Counted from the stretch's first letter, positions 20,234 through 28,991 are shown. The stretch is 34,939 nt of DNA from Bacteroidota bacterium (GCA_024280815.1 JAJRPL010000044.1:1-34939); one strand, 5' to 3'. Notes: generated by a model from the sequence alone, not told the origin. Program-made: numbers and translations.

Positions 20234-21235
20234 ATGAAACAACTATTAAACAGATTAATCAATCACGAAACCATATCGAAAGAAGAGGCAAAACAAGTAT
20301 TGGTAAATATTTCGAAAGGAGATTATAATCAAAATCAGATTGCCTCATTTTTAACGGTATATATGATGCGAAGTGTTACTGTTGAAGAGTTAGAAGGTTT
20401 TAGAGATGCCTTGTTAGAATTGTGTATTGCCATAGATTTGTCTGATTACAATACCGTTGATTTATGTGGTACAGGTGGTGATGGTAAAAACACCTTCAAT
20501 ATTTCTACATTGTCTTCTTTTGTAACTGCTGGGGCAGGAGTACATGTAACCAAACATGGTAATTACGGAGTGTCTTCAATTTCAGGTTCTAGTAATGTGA
20601 TGGAATTTTTAGGGATAAAATTCAGTAATGATAAAGATTTTTTGAAGATGTGTTTAGACCAAGCAGGAATTTGTGTGTTGCATGCACCATTATTTCATCC
20701 TGCTATGAAAAACGTAGCACCTATCCGTAAAGCATTGGGTGTAAAAACTTTTTTTAATATGTTAGGGCCAATGGTAAATCCGTCTTTTCCAAAAAATCAA
20801 TTGGTAGGCGTTTTTAATTTAGAACTGGCGAGAATGTATAGTTATCTCTATCAAAAATCAGATAAAAATTTTACCATTTTACATGCCTTGGATGGTTATG
20901 ATGAAATTTCTTTAACAGGAGCTACAAAAATGATTTCTAATTATACGGAAACTATTCTAAGTCCAGTAGATTTTGGCGTAGATAAAATTCAACAATCTGA
21001 TATATTTGGTGGAAATACCGTTGAAGAATCTGCCAAAATATTTATGAAAGTGATAAGTGGAGAAGGTACAGAAGCTCAAAACAATGTAGTTTCTGCGAAT
21101 GCAGGAATGGCAATTGCAACCGTTAAAAATTTAAATCCAAAAGAAGGCTTTGAACTGGCAAAAGAATCATTATTGAGAGGTAAAGGGTTAGAAACGTTGA
21201 AAAAGTTACAAGAAAAAAGTAGACAGTTGAAATAA
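20234..21235 (+). CDS. trpD: Anthranilate phosphoribosyltransferase
   Basis: DLCGTGGDGKNTFNISTLSSFV; KHGNYGVSSISGSSNVMEFLG; RKALGVKTFFNMLGPMVNP. Confidence 0.96.
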   Translation: MKQLLNRLINHETISKEEAKQVLVNISKGDYNQNQIASFLTVYMMRSVTVEELEGFRDALLELCIAIDLSDYNTVDLCGTGGDGKNTFNISTLSSFVTAGAGVHVTKHGNYGVSSISGSSNVMEFLGIKFSNDKDFLKMCLDQAGICVLHAPLFHPAMKNVAPIRKALGVKTFFNMLGPMVNPSFPKNQLVGVFNLELARMYSYLYQKSDKNFTILHALDGYDEISLTGATKMISNYTETILSPVDFGVDKIQQSDIFGGNTVEESAKIFMKVISGEGTEAQNNVVSANAGMAIATVKNLNPKEGFELAKESLLRGKGLETLKKLQEKSRQLK

Positions 21236-21258
21236 ATATATAAACTAAAAATAAAAGT

Positions 21259-21293
21259 CCTTTCTCCTTTGGAGAGAGGATTTAGGAGAGAGG
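21259..21293 (+). repeat. Palindromic element at trpD-trpC junction
   Basis: CCTTTCTCC TTT GGAGAGAGG ATTTA GGAGAGAGG directly abutting trpC ATG. Confidence 0.8.
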
Positions 21294-22073
21294 ATGAACA
21301 TACTAGACAAAATAATAGCAGACAAAAGAAAGGAAGTCGCCTTAAAAAAGGAACACATTCCAGTTCAACTACTAGAGCAGATACCTTTTTTTGAACGGGC
21401 AACCATTTCTTTGGCAAATAATTTAAGAAATAGCTCAACGGGAATTATAGCAGAATTTAAAAGAAAATCTCCTTCAAAATCTATAATTAATAATACAGCT
21501 ACTGTTGAAGATGTTGCTTTTGGATATGAAAATGCAGGAGTTTGTGGTATGTCAGTTTTAACCGATGAAATTTATTTTGGGGGCACTTTAGATGATTTAA
21601 TACTCGCCAGAGAAAGTTGTAATTTACCACTATTACGAAAGGATTTTGTTATTGATGAATATCAATTGTTAGAAGCTAAAGCTTTTGGTGCTGATGTTAT
21701 TTTATTAATCGCAGCGGTATTGACCAAACAAGAAATCAAACAATTTTCAACCTTTGCAAAAGAATTAGGGTTAGATGTATTGTTAGAAGTACACGATGAA
21801 AAAGAATTACAAAAATCTATCATGCCAAGCTTAGATATGTTAGGTGTAAACAATAGAAATTTAAAAACTTTTGAAGTGAGTTTAGATATGAGTAAAGAGC
21901 TGGCAAGTAAAATACCGAATGATTTTGTAAAAGTTTCTGAAAGTGGTATTAGTTCAGTTGAAGCCATAAAAGAATTAAAACCTTATGGGTATCAAGGGTT
22001 TTTGATAGGCGAGAATTTTATGAAAACTGAAAATCCTGGAGAAAGTGCTAAGAAGTTTATTAGCCTCCTCTAA
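21294..22073 (+). CDS. trpC: Indole-3-glycerol-phosphate synthase
   Basis: IIAEFKRKSPSKSIIN; LLRKDFVIDEYQLLEAKAFGADVILLIAA; LGVNNRNLKTFEVSL; VSESGISS. Confidence 0.96.
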   Translation: MNILDKIIADKRKEVALKKEHIPVQLLEQIPFFERATISLANNLRNSSTGIIAEFKRKSPSKSIINNTATVEDVAFGYENAGVCGMSVLTDEIYFGGTLDDLILARESCNLPLLRKDFVIDEYQLLEAKAFGADVILLIAAVLTKQEIKQFSTFAKELGLDVLLEVHDEKELQKSIMPSLDMLGVNNRNLKTFEVSLDMSKELASKIPNDFVKVSESGISSVEAIKELKPYGYQGFLIGENFMKTENPGESAKKFISLL

Positions 22074-22090
22074 CTCCTACAAAGGAGGGG
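22064..22090 (-). repeat. Palindromic element at trpC-trpF junction, opposite orientation, contains trpC stop codon
   Basis: CCTCCTC TAA CTCC tacaaa GGAGGGG; reverse complement matches the C-arm/G-arm/TTAG/G-arm layout. Confidence 0.65.
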
Positions 22091-22129
22091 AATTAAGAGG
22101 TTAATATTTTTAAAATTAAGAATTAAGTA

Positions 22130-22861
22130 ATGAGTGTAGAACAAGACAAATTCTTTCCCTTCGAGGGAGATGCCGAAAGGCAGAGGGGGCTCAAAATCTG
22201 CGGTATGAAACACCAAGAAAATATCCTAGCAGTTGCTGCATTGCAACCAGACTATCTAGGTTTTATTTTCTATGAAAAATCTGCCCGTTTTTTTGATGGA
22301 GAAATACCCGATTTACCTAAAAACATCAAAAAAGTAGGTGTTTTTGTAGACGCTTCTGTTGAATATATTCTTAAAAAAGTAATTGAATATGATTTGCAAG
22401 CAGTACAATTACATGGCAATGAGTCACCTGAATTTTGTGAAGTATTACTTCGTCACCCTGTCCCGAAGTCTCGGGAGTATTCAGGGTCTCATCAAACAGA
22501 AATCATCAAAGTCTTTTCCATAAAAGACACCTTTAATTTCTCAGTTTTAAAAGCCTATGAAGAAGTGTGTGATTACTTTTTATTCGATACCAAAGGAAAA
22601 AAACCTGGAGGGAATGGTTATACGTTTAATTGGGAAGTGTTAAAAGAGTACCCATCAACAAAACCCTATTTTTTAAGTGGTGGTATTGGGCTTGAAGAAG
22701 TTGACAACATATTGTCTTTCCTGCGTAGGCAGCCCCGAAACTTCGGGGCAAAATATTGCTACGCCATCGACGTAAACAGTAAGTTTGAAATCAAACCAGG
22801 ATTAAAAGATATAGATAAATTAAAAGAATTTAAAAAGAACTTGTCATTTCTATTGAGATGA
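22130..22861 (+). CDS. trpF: Phosphoribosylanthranilate isomerase with in-frame palindromic insertions
   Basis: LKICGMKHQENI; DYLGFIFYEKSARFF; LQAVQLHGNESPEFCE; FDTKGKKPGGNGYTFNWE; FLSGGIGLEEV; AIDVNSKFEIKPGLKD. Confidence 0.94.
   Translation: MSVEQDKFFPFEGDAERQRGLKICGMKHQENILAVAALQPDYLGFIFYEKSARFFDGEIPDLPKNIKKVGVFVDASVEYILKKVIEYDLQAVQLHGNESPEFCEVLLRHPVPKSREYSGSHQTEIIKVFSIKDTFNFSVLKAYEEVCDYFLFDTKGKKPGGNGYTFNWEVLKEYPSTKPYFLSGGIGLEEVDNILSFLRRQPRNFGAKYCYAIDVNSKFEIKPGLKDIDKLKEFKKNLSFLLR
22155..22189 (+). repeat. Palindromic element in trpF N-terminal coding region
   Basis: TTCCCTTCGAGGGAGATGCCGAAAGGCAGAGGGGG, encoding most of an extension before LKICGMK. Confidence 0.7.
22452..22490 (+). repeat. 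Palindromic element in trpF coding region (GTC...CTC family)
   Basis: GTC ACCCTG TCCCGA AGTC TCGGGA GTATT CAGGGT CTC: 39 bp (13 codons), nested stems. Confidence 0.8.
22714..22748 (+). repeat. Third palindromic element in trpF coding region
   Basis: GTCTTTCCTGC GTAG GCAG followed by CCCCGAA AC TTCGGGG. Confidence 0.65.
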
Positions 22862-22920
22862 AAATTCAAATAAAATTAAACAAGTGACCGCTTTAAACTA
22901 AGAATATAAATTGAAAGGTT

Positions 22921-22946
22921 GTCCCCTTGAGGGGACTTTAGGGGTG
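22921..22946 (+). repeat. Palindromic element at trpF-trpB junction
   Basis: GTCCCC TTGA GGGGAC TTT AGGGGTG. Confidence 0.75.
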
Positions 22947-23003
22947 TTTGATATTGACACTAAAAACATTAAACTCCCATCTTAATAGTAACATAATAGT
23001 ATT

Positions 23004-24185
23004 ATGAATTACAACACAAACGAGAAAGGCTACTACGGAGAGTTCGGCGGAGCTTACATTCCAGAAATGCTTTATCCTAATGTAGAAGAATTACGTCAGA
23101 ATTATCTTAAAATAATGGAAGAACCTTCTTTTCAAAAAGAATTTAATCAACTATTGAAAGATTATGTGGGTAGACCTTCTCCATTGTATTTTGCAAAACG
23201 CTTATCAGAAAAATACAAGACAAAAATTTACTTAAAACGAGAAGATTTAAACCATACTGGAGCACATAAAATCAACAATACTATTGGTCAGATATTGATG
23301 GCAAAACGTTTGGGTAAATCTCGAATTATTGCTGAAACTGGGGCTGGTCAACACGGTGTGGCTACTGCAACGGTTTGTGCTTTGATGGGATTAGAATGTA
23401 TCGTGTATATGGGCGAAATTGATATTGCTCGTCAAGCACCTAATGTTGCTAGAATGAAAATGTTAGGAGCAACTGTTGTGCCTGCTTTATCAGGAAGTAG
23501 AACGCTTAAAGATGCAACGAATGAAGCCATAAGAGATTGGATAAATAACCCTGTAGATACTTATTATATTATAGGCTCTGTAGTTGGCCCTCATCCTTAT
23601 CCAGACATGGTAGCACGTTTTCAGGCAATAATTTCTGAGGAAATAAAATGGCAATTAAATGAGCATGAGGATAGAGAAAACCCAGATGTTGTGATTGCTT
23701 GTGTTGGAGGGGGAAGTAATGCCGCTGGTGCATATTATCATTATTTAGATAATTTAGAGGTGAAACTAATTGCGGTAGAAGCTGCAGGTTTAGGTATTGA
23801 TTCAGGTGAAAGTGCTGCTACTTCTGTTTTGGGAAAAGAAGGAATTATCCACGGAAGTAAAACCTTATTAATGCAAACGGAAGACGGACAAATAACTGAA
23901 CCTTATTCAATTTCTGCTGGATTAGATTACCCTGGTGTTGGGCCATTACACGCTCATTTATTTGAAACTAAAAGAGCAGAATTCGTTTCGGTAACTGATG
24001 ATGAAGCTATGAAAGCTGGCATAGAATTATGTGAGTTAGAAGGCATTATCCCTGCTATAGAAAGTGCTCACGCTTTGGCTATTTTTGAAAAACAAACATT
24101 TAAACCAGAAGAGGTAGTTATTCTAAATTTATCGGGTAGAGGTGATAAAGATTTGAATACGTATATTGATTATTTCGGATTATAA
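23004..24185 (+). CDS. trpB: Tryptophan synthase beta chain
   Basis: [73 protein letters not shown]. Confidence 0.98.
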   Translation: MNYNTNEKGYYGEFGGAYIPEMLYPNVEELRQNYLKIMEEPSFQKEFNQLLKDYVGRPSPLYFAKRLSEKYKTKIYLKREDLNHTGAHKINNTIGQILMAKRLGKSRIIAETGAGQHGVATATVCALMGLECIVYMGEIDIARQAPNVARMKMLGATVVPALSGSRTLKDATNEAIRDWINNPVDTYYIIGSVVGPHPYPDMVARFQAIISEEIKWQLNEHEDRENPDVVIACVGGGSNAAGAYYHYLDNLEVKLIAVEAAGLGIDSGESAATSVLGKEGIIHGSKTLLMQTEDGQITEPYSISAGLDYPGVGPLHAHLFETKRAEFVSVTDDEAMKAGIELCELEGIIPAIESAHALAIFEKQTFKPEEVVILNLSGRGDKDLNTYIDYFGL

Positions 24186-24190
24186 ATTTT

Positions 24191-24539
24191 GTCATTTCCG
24201 CTTTCGCGGAAATCTCATAAATAGTATTTATGCACATGTTTTATGTTTACATATTAACAAATAAGAATCATACAACTTTATATATTGGGATGACTAATAA
24301 TTTAAAGAGGAGGTTAATTCAGCATAAAAATGGAAAGAAAAATTCATTTTCAGTAAGATATAATTTAGATAAACTAGTTTATTTTGAAACTACAAAGTAT
24401 GTCTTAAATGCGATTAAGAGAGAAAAGCAACTAAAAAAGTGGAATAGAGAGTGGAAAAATAACCTAATAAATGGACTGAATCCAGATTGGAATGACCTTT
24501 CGGATAATTTTTAGAGATTCCCTCTTGCGAGGGAATGAC
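24191..24539. mobile_element. Candidate palindrome-bounded GIY-YIG element
   Basis: Left end GTC ATTTCCGC TTTC GCGGAAAT CTC (24191-24216); right end, reverse complement, GTC ATTCCCTC GCAA GAGGGAAT CTC (24514-24539); single GIY-YIG gene between them. Confidence 0.6.
24230..24514 (+). CDS. Small GIY-YIG nuclease-domain protein (URI/YhbQ-like)
   Basis: FYVYILTNKNHTTLYIGMTNNLKRRLIQHKNGKKNSFSVRYNLDKLVYFETTKYVLNAIKREKQLKKWNREWKNNLINGLNPDWNDL. Confidence 0.93.
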   Translation: MHMFYVYILTNKNHTTLYIGMTNNLKRRLIQHKNGKKNSFSVRYNLDKLVYFETTKYVLNAIKREKQLKKWNREWKNNLINGLNPDWNDLSDNF

Positions 24540-24553
24540 AAAACATACACTAA

Positions 24554-25321
24554 ATGATGAACAGAATAAACCAAAAACTACAAGAGGATAAAAATTTATT
24601 ATCCATTTATTTCACAGCAGGATATCCAAAACTAGAAGATACAGTTAGTATTATTCAAAATTTAGAAAAATCTGGTGTAGATATGATAGAAATAGGCTTG
24701 CCTTTTAGCGATCCGTTGGCAGACGGCCCAACTATCCAAGCTAGTTCAACGCAAGCGTTGAAAAACGGAATGACAACCAAATTACTTTTTGAACAATTGA
24801 AAGACATTCGTAAAACGGTAAATATTCCATTGATTATTATGGGTTATTTCAATCCTATGTTACAATATGGTGTTGAAGCATTTTGTAAAAAGTGTCAAGA
24901 AATTGGTGTTGACGGACTGATAATTCCAGATTTACCTGTTGATGAATTTCATGAAAAGTACAAAACTATTTTTGAGAAATACGGACTCATTAATGTATTT
25001 TTAATCACACCGCAAACTTCTGATGAACGTATCAAATATGTAGATTCTATTTCTAACGGATTTATCTATATGGTCAGTTCAGCAAGTGTTACCGGTAGTC
25101 AGTCAGGTTTTGGCTCTGAACAAACCGATTACTTTAAACGTATTGCAGATATGAACCTTAAAAACCCTCAAATTGTAGGTTTTGGTATTTCAAATACTAA
25201 AACATTTACTCAAGCTACAAAACATACAAAAGGAGCTATAATAGGTTCTGCATTTATCAAACACCTAACAGAAAACGGTGTTGATACGATTGGTGAATTT
25301 GCAAAAAAAATACTAGAGTAA
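24554..25321 (+). CDS. trpA: Tryptophan synthase alpha chain
   Basis: YFTAGYPKLEDTVSII; DMIEIGLPFSDPLADGPTIQASSTQAL; IPDLPVDEF; GFIYMVSSASVTGSQ; VGFGISNTKT. Confidence 0.97.
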   Translation: MMNRINQKLQEDKNLLSIYFTAGYPKLEDTVSIIQNLEKSGVDMIEIGLPFSDPLADGPTIQASSTQALKNGMTTKLLFEQLKDIRKTVNIPLIIMGYFNPMLQYGVEAFCKKCQEIGVDGLIIPDLPVDEFHEKYKTIFEKYGLINVFLITPQTSDERIKYVDSISNGFIYMVSSASVTGSQSGFGSEQTDYFKRIADMNLKNPQIVGFGISNTKTFTQATKHTKGAIIGSAFIKHLTENGVDTIGEFAKKILE

Positions 25322-25776
25322 TGGCAATGAATATTGTTTTGATTGAGCCTGAAATTCCGAATAATACAGGTAATATTGGTAGACTAAGCTTGGCTTCAGG
25401 ATCAAATTTACATTTGGTAAAACCTTTTGGTTTTGAAATTAGTGATGCCAGATTAAAACGAGCAGGCTTAGATTATTGGCAACACTTATCGGTAATTATT
25501 TATGAGAATATTGAAGATTTTTTTATTAAGAATAAAGACAAAAAAATGGTGTTTTTATCCAGTCATGGAAAAAAGGAGCATTGGTCAATAAATTTTGAAG
25601 ATGAGTTATTTCTTGTTTTCGGAAAGGAATCTCTAGGCTTACCTAAAAATATTTTAGAAAAACATTCTGAGAAACTCTACAAAATTCCGTTGTACAGCGA
25701 ACATATAAGAAGCTTAAATATTGCAAACGCTGTGAGTATTGTTGTTTATGAGGGTTTGAAACAACTTAAAGGATAA
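25321..25776 (+). CDS. trmL: tRNA (cytidine(34)-2'-O)-methyltransferase
   Basis: SPOUT family: MNIVLIEPEIPNNTGNIGRLSLASG; LVFGKESLGLPKNIL; IPLYSEHIRSLNIANAVSIVVYE. Confidence 0.88.
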   Translation: MAMNIVLIEPEIPNNTGNIGRLSLASGSNLHLVKPFGFEISDARLKRAGLDYWQHLSVIIYENIEDFFIKNKDKKMVFLSSHGKKEHWSINFEDELFLVFGKESLGLPKNILEKHSEKLYKIPLYSEHIRSLNIANAVSIVVYEGLKQLKG

Positions 25777-25805
25777 TTACTATCTTTACTGCATAACTTT
25801 TTTGA

Positions 25806-27263
25806 ATGAAACTTAAAAAATTCTCTTTACGTACTCGTATTTTCTTAGTCATGATTATGTTGGTTGTTTTGGCTTCCATACTAATTGCTTTGGTGGCTGT
25901 TTATCAGTACAATGAACAAACTAAAGATTATCACAAAGGCAGGTTAGAACGTAAAGAAAATGCTATTAAAACTAGCATTGATATTGAGTTACAACGCAGA
26001 ACTACGTATCCTGTTGAAGAACAATATTTAGATTTAATTTTTAAAGATAAAATTTACGATATTTCTGACATTAACCAGTTAGATATACTTATGTTTAATT
26101 TGAAAGGAGAATTATTACTAAATACCTCATCAAGTTTTACAAAAGATACTACCAATTATAATTTATCTACTAATGTTTTAACTAAACTTGAAGAAAGTAT
26201 TGACCATAGAATGGTTACTGAAAATAAGACCTCAACAGGTATAAAATATCAATCTTCATATAGCTATATTTATGATAATAAATTTAAACCTATTGGTATA
26301 TTACATTTACATTACTTAAAAGATAATTCTTTTCAAGAGAAAGAATTGAAAGAATTTTTAGAACGTTTGGCATTTGTATATTTTTTACTATTGTTAATTG
26401 CGATTACTGTAGCTTATTTTATTTCAAAATATATAACAAAATCTATTGAAACGGTAAGTGAAAAAATGAATAGGACAGCTTTAAATAAGCGTAATGAAAA
26501 AATTATCTTGAAAAATGCTAGTGTAGAAATTTATAACTTGGTTAATGCATACAATAGTATGGTTGATGAATTAGGTGAAAGTGCTGTGAAATTAGCAAAA
26601 AGTGAACGTGAACAAGCTTGGCGAGAAATGGCAAAACAAGTAGCACATGAAATTAAGAATCCGTTAACACCAATGCGATTGACCGTACAGAGTTTTGAAC
26701 AGCGATTTGATGTAAACGATCCTGATATAAAAACTAAATTAAGTGAGTTTAGCAAATCATTAATTCAGCAAATAGATACTATGAGCTCTATAGCTTCTGC
26801 TTTTTCTAGTTTTGCAGAGATGCCAAAACAAAAAAGGGAAACCTTAGACGTTGTTGAGGTGGTAAGATTGGCGATAGATATTTTTAATGAAGAATATATC
26901 CATTATTTTCATGAAAAGGATACCTTAATTGCTCAATTAGATAAAACGCAACTCATTAGAATAGTTACCAATTTGGTAAAAAACGCAATACAATCAATGG
27001 AGGATAATCAGTATCCAAAAATTGAAGTTAAGGTGAAGGAAGAAGATGGAAATGTAGTTATTAGTGTGGCTGATAATGGAAAAGGAATTTCTGAAGAGGA
27101 TAAAAATATGATTTTTGAGCCAAAATTCACCACAAAATCCAGTGGAATGGGTTTAGGCTTACCCATGATAAAAAATATTGTAGAAGCTTATAACGGAAGT
27201 ATTACCTTTACAACAGAAATAAATAAAGGAACGGTATTTACAGTTAGCATTCCAAAAAAATAA
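25806..27263 (+). CDS. NtrY-like sensor histidine kinase
   Basis: Two TM segments, HAMP-like region, EREQAWREMAKQVAHEIKNPLTPMRLTVQ H-box, NLVKNAIQSM, GMGLGLPMIKNIVEAYNG. Confidence 0.9.
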   Translation: MKLKKFSLRTRIFLVMIMLVVLASILIALVAVYQYNEQTKDYHKGRLERKENAIKTSIDIELQRRTTYPVEEQYLDLIFKDKIYDISDINQLDILMFNLKGELLLNTSSSFTKDTTNYNLSTNVLTKLEESIDHRMVTENKTSTGIKYQSSYSYIYDNKFKPIGILHLHYLKDNSFQEKELKEFLERLAFVYFLLLLIAITVAYFISKYITKSIETVSEKMNRTALNKRNEKIILKNASVEIYNLVNAYNSMVDELGESAVKLAKSEREQAWREMAKQVAHEIKNPLTPMRLTVQSFEQRFDVNDPDIKTKLSEFSKSLIQQIDTMSSIASAFSSFAEMPKQKRETLDVVEVVRLAIDIFNEEYIHYFHEKDTLIAQLDKTQLIRIVTNLVKNAIQSMEDNQYPKIEVKVKEEDGNVVISVADNGKGISEEDKNMIFEPKFTTKSSGMGLGLPMIKNIVEAYNGSITFTTEINKGTVFTVSIPKK

Positions 27264-27268
27264 AAAAT

Positions 27269-28042
27269 ATGTCATACACAAACATCTTAGTTACAGAAAA
27301 TGATAGTATTACAACCATTACTATCAATCGCCCCAAAAAATTAAATGCTTTAAATAGAGAGACTATTCAGGAATTACATGACGCTTTCGCGGATGCTGAT
27401 TCAGATGAAGAAACAAGAGTAATTCTCCTCACAGGTAGTGGAGATAAAGCTTTTGTTGCTGGTGCAGATATTTCTGAATTTGCAAATTTTGATGTTGCAG
27501 AAGGTGCAAATCTTTCTAAAAAAGGACAAGAACTATTATTTGATTTTATTGAAATTTTAAGTACTCCAGTTATTGCTTTAATAAACGGATTTGCTTTAGG
27601 TGGCGGATTAGAATTAGCCATGGCTTGTCATTTTAGAATTGCTTCTGATAATGCAAAAATGGGTTTGCCAGAAGTGAGCTTAGGAGTGATACCTGGTTAT
27701 GGAGGTACACAACGTTTGCCACAATTGGTTGGTAAAGGTAAAGCGATGGAAATGATTATGACAGCTACTATGATTACTGCAGAAGATGCCTTGCAAAACG
27801 GATTGATAAATCATGTAACCACACCAGAAGAATTGCTAACATTGGCAGAGATCATCGCCAATAAAATACTAAGAAATTCACCTATGGCAATTGCTTCAGC
27901 TATTAAAGCTGTGAATGCTAATTTTGAGGATGGTGTAAATGGCTATCAAGTAGAAATAGCACAATTTGGACACTGTTTTGGTACGGAAGATTTTGAAGAA
28001 GGGACAACCGCGTTTTTAGAAAAACGTAAGGCTAATTTTTAA
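27269..28042 (+). CDS. Enoyl-CoA hydratase/isomerase family protein
   Basis: INRPKKLNALN; GSGDKAFVAGADISEF; INGFALGGGLELAMACHFRIA; PEVSLGVIPGYGGTQRL. Confidence 0.93.
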   Translation: MSYTNILVTENDSITTITINRPKKLNALNRETIQELHDAFADADSDEETRVILLTGSGDKAFVAGADISEFANFDVAEGANLSKKGQELLFDFIEILSTPVIALINGFALGGGLELAMACHFRIASDNAKMGLPEVSLGVIPGYGGTQRLPQLVGKGKAMEMIMTATMITAEDALQNGLINHVTTPEELLTLAEIIANKILRNSPMAIASAIKAVNANFEDGVNGYQVEIAQFGHCFGTEDFEEGTTAFLEKRKANF

Positions 28043-28062
28043 ATTTAGTTAAATAAGTTACA

Positions 28063-28932
28063 ATGAAAAAACAAAAACTAGTATTAATAGTATTCCTATT
28101 TTTAGGTTTAATAGTAACATCTATTACCGCACAAGAAAAAAGTAATAGCTTATTATGGAAAATTGAAGGTGATAGTATTCAAACTTCTTATATTTTCGGT
28201 ACCATACACCTTTTACCTCAAGAAGATTATGTGTTAAAAGACAGCGTAAAAAATGCTTTTGAAAAATCAGATGTAATCTATCTCGAATTAGATTTGGATG
28301 ATCCTAGCTTTATGAAAGACATGATGAAATATTCAATGTTAGAAGAAGGTGATGAATTAAAAGCTCATATGGACAGTACAGAATATGTTTTTTTAAATCA
28401 ATACATGAATAAAAATATTGGTGTAGGCTTAAAACAACTCAATAGATTTAAACCACTTTCTTTAACATCCATGATTATGACTACTTTTATGGGTAAACAA
28501 TTGGCTAGTTATGAGTTGACTTTTATAAATATGGCAAAAGAAGCAGAAAAAGAACTGAAAGGCTTAGAAACTATTGAATCTCAAATGGCAATTTTTGATG
28601 AAATACCTTATGATGAACAAATAGATGATATTATTAAAATGTTAAAATCACCTGATGAGACAAAAAAGCTTTACGCTAATATGATAACCCTTTATAAAGC
28701 GGAAAACATTACAAAACTATTTGAATCTATGGAAGACTATTTTGACAATGATCAAGAAATGATGAAGAGTTTGTTATTTGATAGAAATGAAAATTGGGTA
28801 CAACAAATACCTGAGATATCAAAAAAGCAAAAAGTGTTTTACGCTGTCGGTGCAGGACATTTAGGCGGAGACAAAGGTGTTATTCAATTATTGAAATCTG
28901 CTGGTTATAAAGTAACACCAGTGTTAGATTAA
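28063..28932 (+). CDS. TraB/GumN family protein
   Basis: SLLWKIEGDSIQTSYIFGTIHLLPQ; VIYLELDLDDP; FYAVGAGHLGGDKGVIQLLKSAGYKVTPV. Confidence 0.85.
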   Translation: MKKQKLVLIVFLFLGLIVTSITAQEKSNSLLWKIEGDSIQTSYIFGTIHLLPQEDYVLKDSVKNAFEKSDVIYLELDLDDPSFMKDMMKYSMLEEGDELKAHMDSTEYVFLNQYMNKNIGVGLKQLNRFKPLSLTSMIMTTFMGKQLASYELTFINMAKEAEKELKGLETIESQMAIFDEIPYDEQIDDIIKMLKSPDETKKLYANMITLYKAENITKLFESMEDYFDNDQEMMKSLLFDRNENWVQQIPEISKKQKVFYAVGAGHLGGDKGVIQLLKSAGYKVTPVLD

Positions 28933-28991
28933 TAATGTGTAACAAATTTTTAGAATAAGAGTCTTATTAATATAACTAAATTTTAATAACT

